Shown: positions 60,261 to 64,000 of the stretch, piece by piece
How the letters are laid out: each line of letters begins with the position of its first letter
Position numbering within the stretch: position 1 is the stretch's first letter
NCBI GenBank assembly: GCA_019915015.1
Contig: JAHBBC010000008.1
Coordinates: 1,674,001 to 1,738,000 of the forward strand
Reading direction: 5' to 3'
DNA from: Auriscalpium vulgare
Taxonomy: Eukaryota; Basidiomycota; Agaricomycetes; Russulales; Auriscalpiaceae
Length of the DNA stretch: 64,000 nucleotides
The notes under the pieces: generated by a model
The model's database searches: none
What the model saw: the letters and a program-made list of their open reading frames with translations, nothing else
What the model was told of the DNA's origin: nothing
Made by a program: the position numbers and the translations under genes

Positions 60261-60657
60261 GAGGAAGAGGGCGTGGACGCGGCGCGTTGAACGCGAGTAA
60301 GTACCTAAAGCCCAAATCGGCAGCGCTGATTTGTCATCAGTATCTTTGTACTACCAGTGCCAGCCTGAGTACGCCGCTGCTTCAAAACCGCTGCTACTTA
60401 TCTCAGTATCTGGCAACCACGGCTTGTAATGTTACCCGCAGGCTCTGCTCATACTCATAAAAGGATCTTCCCAGCCTGAGCCGTCGCTCCTCGACTGGAC
60501 AAGTGTGGCGGACTTCCCCGATCGCGCTACTCAGGGGACCTACCCACAACCGCGCGGCGCGGGCTATATATACACAACTGTCTCGAGGACGGTGCCATTC
60601 CCCTCTTTCGCAGCTGCCACCACCGACAGCTTCCTCTCCTTGACACACGCACCCACC
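60261..60657. promoter_or_regulatory. Divergent promoter between K4 and A'
   Basis: TATATATA at 60565-60572 lies 85 bp before the A' start. An imperfect form of the kinase palindrome (GCTGATTTGTCATC) is at 60325-60338, 64 bp before the K4 start. The A-side 100 bp is nearly identical to that of gene A. Confidence 0.7.
60325..60338. promoter_or_regulatory. Imperfect palindrome upstream of K4
   Basis: GCTGATTTGTCATC: one arm is altered at two bases compared with the other kinase promoters. Confidence 0.4.
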
Positions 60658-61629
60658 ATGGCTGGGTCCATCTTCGTCGACAGCTACCTTCCACAGTTTG
60701 CTGGCAGTCTGTTCGAGGCCATCCCGGCGAAGGGCGTGGTCGCTGCCCTGCGCCGCACGATACCAATCGTTCAGGAACAGGAGGGCGACGAGCTTATGGA
60801 TCAGTCTTTGGCTCTCCTTGAGCGCTACATGATACGACTCGAAGCCAAGGATAAGCTAGCTGCTAAGCATGTTTATTTAAAGTGGGTTGTCGGACTCGCC
60901 GTTCTTTTTCTACGATTACGTGTTGCTTATATGTCTGATCCAGGGCGCAGCTCCAAAAAGAGGCTTTGGACAGCAACGGCAGGCTCCACCGGTTATTCCA
61001 TTCCTATCGTTACCGCACGGTCGCAGCAAAGGCTTACAAGGTCATCAAGGTGTGCCAGCGCTCACAAATTGTGGACAAAGCGATGTATATGCTCATACGC
61101 TTCATAGATTGCCTCGAAGCAAGCTGTAGAGCGTGCGGTATTCCAGCATATTGGCGAAGCCGTGATCCAAGGTACGATTGTGTGTCGTGCGCATGCTCCA
61201 TTAGACTGAGCCATCGTTCTAGGTGCTACCAATGGCGCCGCCGTCGACACGCAGCCAGCCGCAGCGAATTTCGATCCCACCTCCACGTTCACCACGAACC
61301 CTTTCGGAGACCATCACAGGGTCGACGGCAGTCTCTTCGGCGACAATGTATCCGCGTTCTCGCTGGAGGTCTATCAGTCCCCCGAGACGATGGGTGAGTG
61401 CCAGCATTTTACCCTTGGCCTGCCGACGCTCGAGGCGCTGACCATCTTGCACAGAGAACGTCGCGGTGATCACGGCTGAGACACCGGGCGAGGACCCGTC
61501 CATTGCAGTCTTGTCTTTGGGGACCGCAGATGCGCCTGGTAAATGACATTGTTTACTGCGAGGCGTACATACCTGAGACTGATTGACCCGCTAGATGCTT
61601 CGATCGGCGACGCGGCGGAGGCGCATTGA
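60658..61629 (+). CDS. Small protein A', 6 exons, 227 aa
   Basis: Exons are 60658-60881, 60944-61049, 61108-61171, 61223-61393, 61455-61538 and 61595-61629, with introns of 51-62 nt. Exon lengths are identical to gene A. The first 40 residues and residues 111-227 are nearly identical to A, whereas residues about 42-110 (second half of exon 1 and exon 2) are strongly diverged (for example EGDELMDQSLALLERYM against EGDLLMDHALALLERYM, then many changes). If intron 5 were retained, translation would stop early at a TGA just inside it, while in gene A the retained form stays open. Unknown function. Confidence 0.85.
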
Positions 61630-62029
61630 TTCAGATCGCGTGGCAATGTGGCGCTCCTGCGCCTTCGTCGTTATGTACTTGCTGCTAACGCTCCAGACGC
61701 CGTGGGTCCGGACACCCACGTAATATTATTATGACCGACAATTATCAGCACGTGCGGTTCACTTATATAATTGCGCGAAGAAAAGTCCCGACAGCAGCGC
61801 TTGGACTCGGCCCGCCGTACTTCGATAACCCTACCAGCGTTGTGGCCATCATTTGTTGCCTCGTTGCCCCGTGCTCTTATGCTTAGTATGTAGGAGATCC
61901 CTTGCACGTACAATAAATGGTTGTATTTTATTTGAAAGCGCGTGCGGTGTCCACGAAGTCGCGAGGGAGGTAATGAGCGCGCAGGGGTATCGAAGTACCG
62001 TGGTATGGCAATGAATGTCAGTTTCAGCG
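61630..62029. other. Intergenic between A' and K5
   Basis: 61630-61860 is the inverted match of window positions 1-234 (3' flank of gene A). 61850-62029 is the 3' flank of K5 and matches 57200-57400. No gene is seen. Confidence 0.6.
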
Positions 62030-63362
62030 TCAAGGTTCCGGTATGGGAGCCTTCTTCGTAAGAATATAACCTGCTGTGCGATACAGATAGCCGCACGCAC
62101 GGAAGAAACGAACAATACCGATCTCCTGCCGCCTCACAATCCGAGAGCGCAACTTGCGCGTACTCAAGGATTTCCGTATCTCCGCAAACCGACAGACGAC
62201 CTCGTCGATCGTCGGACGCTTCTCCGGGTCTTGCTGAATCATATCCGCCACCAAAGGCTCGACGAACTCGAACCCCAGCCGTTTCTGTATGTGTCGAAGA
62301 CTCAGCGAGGCAAACACAAAACGAAAGAGGAACTCACACGGATGAACTCCGCCCGAATCAAGTTGCCGAGGTAGTATATATCGGTGAAGAAGGGGTTGCA
62401 CGGCTTCGACTGGTCCTGATTTTCAGGTGCCGACTTGTCGCCGCCGTGGAGGGGATATTCCAAAGGCGGTCCGGCAGAAGGGTCGTAACGGCGCGACAGC
62501 CCAAAGTCAATCAGATAGTACTTTGGGGGGCGCTGCGTGCGCGTGTAGTGCTTGGCTTTACCCTTGAAATCCGGCCGACGACGCAGCTTCTCGGGATGGA
62601 ACGAGTTAGGGTACATGGGCGACGGGTCGAGCATGATATTGGCAGCGGTACAGTCCCTGTAGGGCTAGTCAGGAATGTGACGCCAATGTAGAGGAGGCGT
62701 ACCGATGCGCGATATTACGCTCGTGCACGAACTGCAAACCCTACCAAGAATCGTCGCTGTGAGGACAAGCCCAACAAAGAGACCCTTTCGCGACATACCT
62801 CAAATATCTGAGAAATAAACGCAACCGCCTCTCCGTACGTCTCGAATTTGGGGTTGTCAAACGGCCGGAGGAGCGGCATGACCATGATTCTGTCCCGGTC
62901 GGCATTCGGCAGCTCGATGACCTCGAGTACCGGGACGCTGTGATTGCGCGGGTCGGACCTGAGCTGCTCCGAGTTGAGAAACGCGGTAATCTCAAGCTCG
63001 TGCGGGCCCTCCTCGCGCTTGAGGTATTTCAGCATCACGGGCTTGCCGTCCGAGATGCGCGTCGCGTCCAGCGCAACACGTTTCTGGCGGCCGGACATCA
63101 GTGCAACCGCTAAACGACAAATATAAATGGGTCTGACCATGTTATGGATCCCATCCTCCGTCTTGAAGTAGAGCTTATTCGTACCGCGCCATGACGGTAT
63201 CCAGTCCTCGCGGAAGCGAGGTCGCAGTCGATACCCGGCTTGTTCGAGTAGCTTCTCCCTCTTCACCCATCGGCGCTCGCCACGTGTGCGTCGCCCGGGG
63301 TTGGTGAAGTCTGCTCGGAGGCTTTCTTCAGTTCCTAGACTTTCCTGTGACAGATGGGCCAT
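62030..63362 (-). CDS. Kinase K5, protein-kinase-like fold, 5 exons, 373 aa
   Basis: Exons are 63138-63362, 62799-63083, 62703-62740, 62338-62656 and 62030-62284. Exon 1 is two codons shorter than in K1-K4 (225 nt). It is the most diverged kinase of the window (PSWRGTNKLYFKTEDG region, LKREEGPHELEI). It keeps VMLK Lys, HRDCTAANIM, LIDFGLSRRYD, APE in place of VPE (SAPENQD) and RPTIDEV. Intron 1's donor is GTCAGA, unusual, and the intron has no in-frame stop, so a retained form would be readable. Divergent to A''. Confidence 0.87.
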
Positions 63363-63771
63363 GGAGGGAGGTGAACAGCGCAAGTTCGGTCTGCACGGTC
63401 CAAATTGGCGGTGCTGATGAGTCAGCAGCCTTTGTTCCGCTTTTGTTCTCCGCGACAATTGGGACAACAGCGACGTACTACTACTACATACGCACCCACA
63501 ACTCCTTTCTTGTTCCCCGCGACCCCGGGATTGTGCTTATCGACAGATAAAAAATGTCATCAGCGGGTGTAACCTCGTCGGAAGGACTCTGGACAGGGTG
63601 AAGGGCGACACCATTTGCGTTCACCACGCGGTCCGACCTGCCCACAACCGCGCGACAACGGACTATATATACTTCGGGCTCTCGTACTCAAGACTCTCTG
63701 TCCCCTCTCTGTGCCGCATCTCTCAGTCTGCTCGCCGATACCACTCTTCTTCATATACTCTCGTTATCACA
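63363..63771. promoter_or_regulatory. Divergent promoter between K5 and A''
   Basis: TATATATA at 63664-63671 lies 100 bp before the A'' start. The kinase-side palindrome GCTGATGAGTCAGC is at 63413-63426, flanked by CCAATTTGG-type sequence as before K1. Its core TGAGTCA is also a classical bZIP (Gcn4/AP-1) site. Confidence 0.65.
63413..63426. promoter_or_regulatory. Palindrome upstream of K5
   Basis: GCTGA-TGAG-TCAGC: same arms and spacing as in K1-K3 but a different 4-bp centre, so the arms rather than the centre are conserved. 50 bp before the K5 start. Confidence 0.5.
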
Positions 63772-64000
63772 ATGGCTGGTAACGGTTCCAACCGTTTCGT
63801 CGACGACTATCTCCCTCAGCTTACTGGTGGGCTGGTTGAGGCCGTCGTTGACTTACCCGCCAAGGGCGGTATGAAGATCCTCCGCGGTAACATACCTGCT
63901 GTGCAGGTGCGCGAGGGTGATGAATTCATGGAGGGTGCTTTGAAGCTTCTCGCACGCTACGTGGGCGACATTCCACGGGAGGATCAGCTGGAAGCCCAGC
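63772..64000 (+). CDS. Small protein A'', first exon, cut by window end
   Basis: Begins MAGNGSNRFVDDYLPQLTGG, aligning with the N-termini of A and A' (FVxxYLPQxxG, AKGG/AKGV, then EGDEFMEGALKLLARY). The frame is still open at position 64000, where the family's first exon would be near its end. A third, more diverged member, paired with K5. Confidence 0.75.
   Translation, partial: MAGNGSNRFVDDYLPQLTGGLVEAVVDLPAKGGMKILRGNIPAVQVREGDEFMEGALKLLARYVGDIPREDQLEAQ

Overview
The window looks like GC-rich nuclear DNA from a filamentous basidiomycete, probably an Agaricomycete. Every gene model that can be supported needs several introns of 46-64 nt with GT...AG ends and CTNAC-like branch points. Two promoters carry clean TATA boxes. 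The protein families (an HRDC-type kinase-like family, C2H2 zinc-finger proteins and a GWP-motif protein) resemble mushroom families. No prokaryotic features, rRNA, tRNA or CRISPR were seen. I cannot name the species.

Layout. (1) 1-4.5 kb: small-protein gene A on the minus strand, then two tandem kinase genes, K1 and K2, on the plus strand. (2) 4.5-12.3 kb: a decayed duplication zone. It holds two diverged small-protein genes, B1 and B2, which share gene A's intron phases, and fragments of the same kinase family. (3) 12.3-15.9 kb: two zinc-finger genes, Z0 and Z1, with short tandem repeats. (4) 15.9-56.4 kb: a head-to-tail array of a unit of about 10,143 bp. There are three full copies, one shorter first copy lacking 1,826 bp, and one truncated last copy. 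Each full unit carries the 3' exon of Z1, a zone of degenerate repeats of about 30 bp, a spliced minus-strand gene (G) with a YWRDI...GWP motif, a TATA-driven intron-dense locus, and a second decayed zinc-finger copy (W). (5) 57.4-61.9 kb: an inverted copy of region 1 (kinases K3 and K4 on minus, A' on plus). (6) 62.0-64.0 kb: a third kinase/small-protein pair (K5 on minus, A'' on plus, cut by the window end).

The most coherent functional unit is the divergent pair of a kinase and a small A-type protein. It occurs three times around promoters of about 360-410 bp. All five kinase genes carry a GCTGA-N4-TCAGC palindrome (one arm imperfect in K4) 44-64 bp before the start codon. All five kinases keep the catalytic residues, and both complete A genes have identical exon lengths (224/106/64/171/84/35), so these genes are under coding constraint. 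The function of A and B is unknown.

The array seems to have started inside intron 1 of Z1, so later copies carry the zinc-finger exon without its original first exon. One stretch (about 22.84-24.2 kb) holds a 1.8-kb deletion plus a dense cluster of single-base indels. It should be treated as a possible assembly or polishing artefact until reads are checked.
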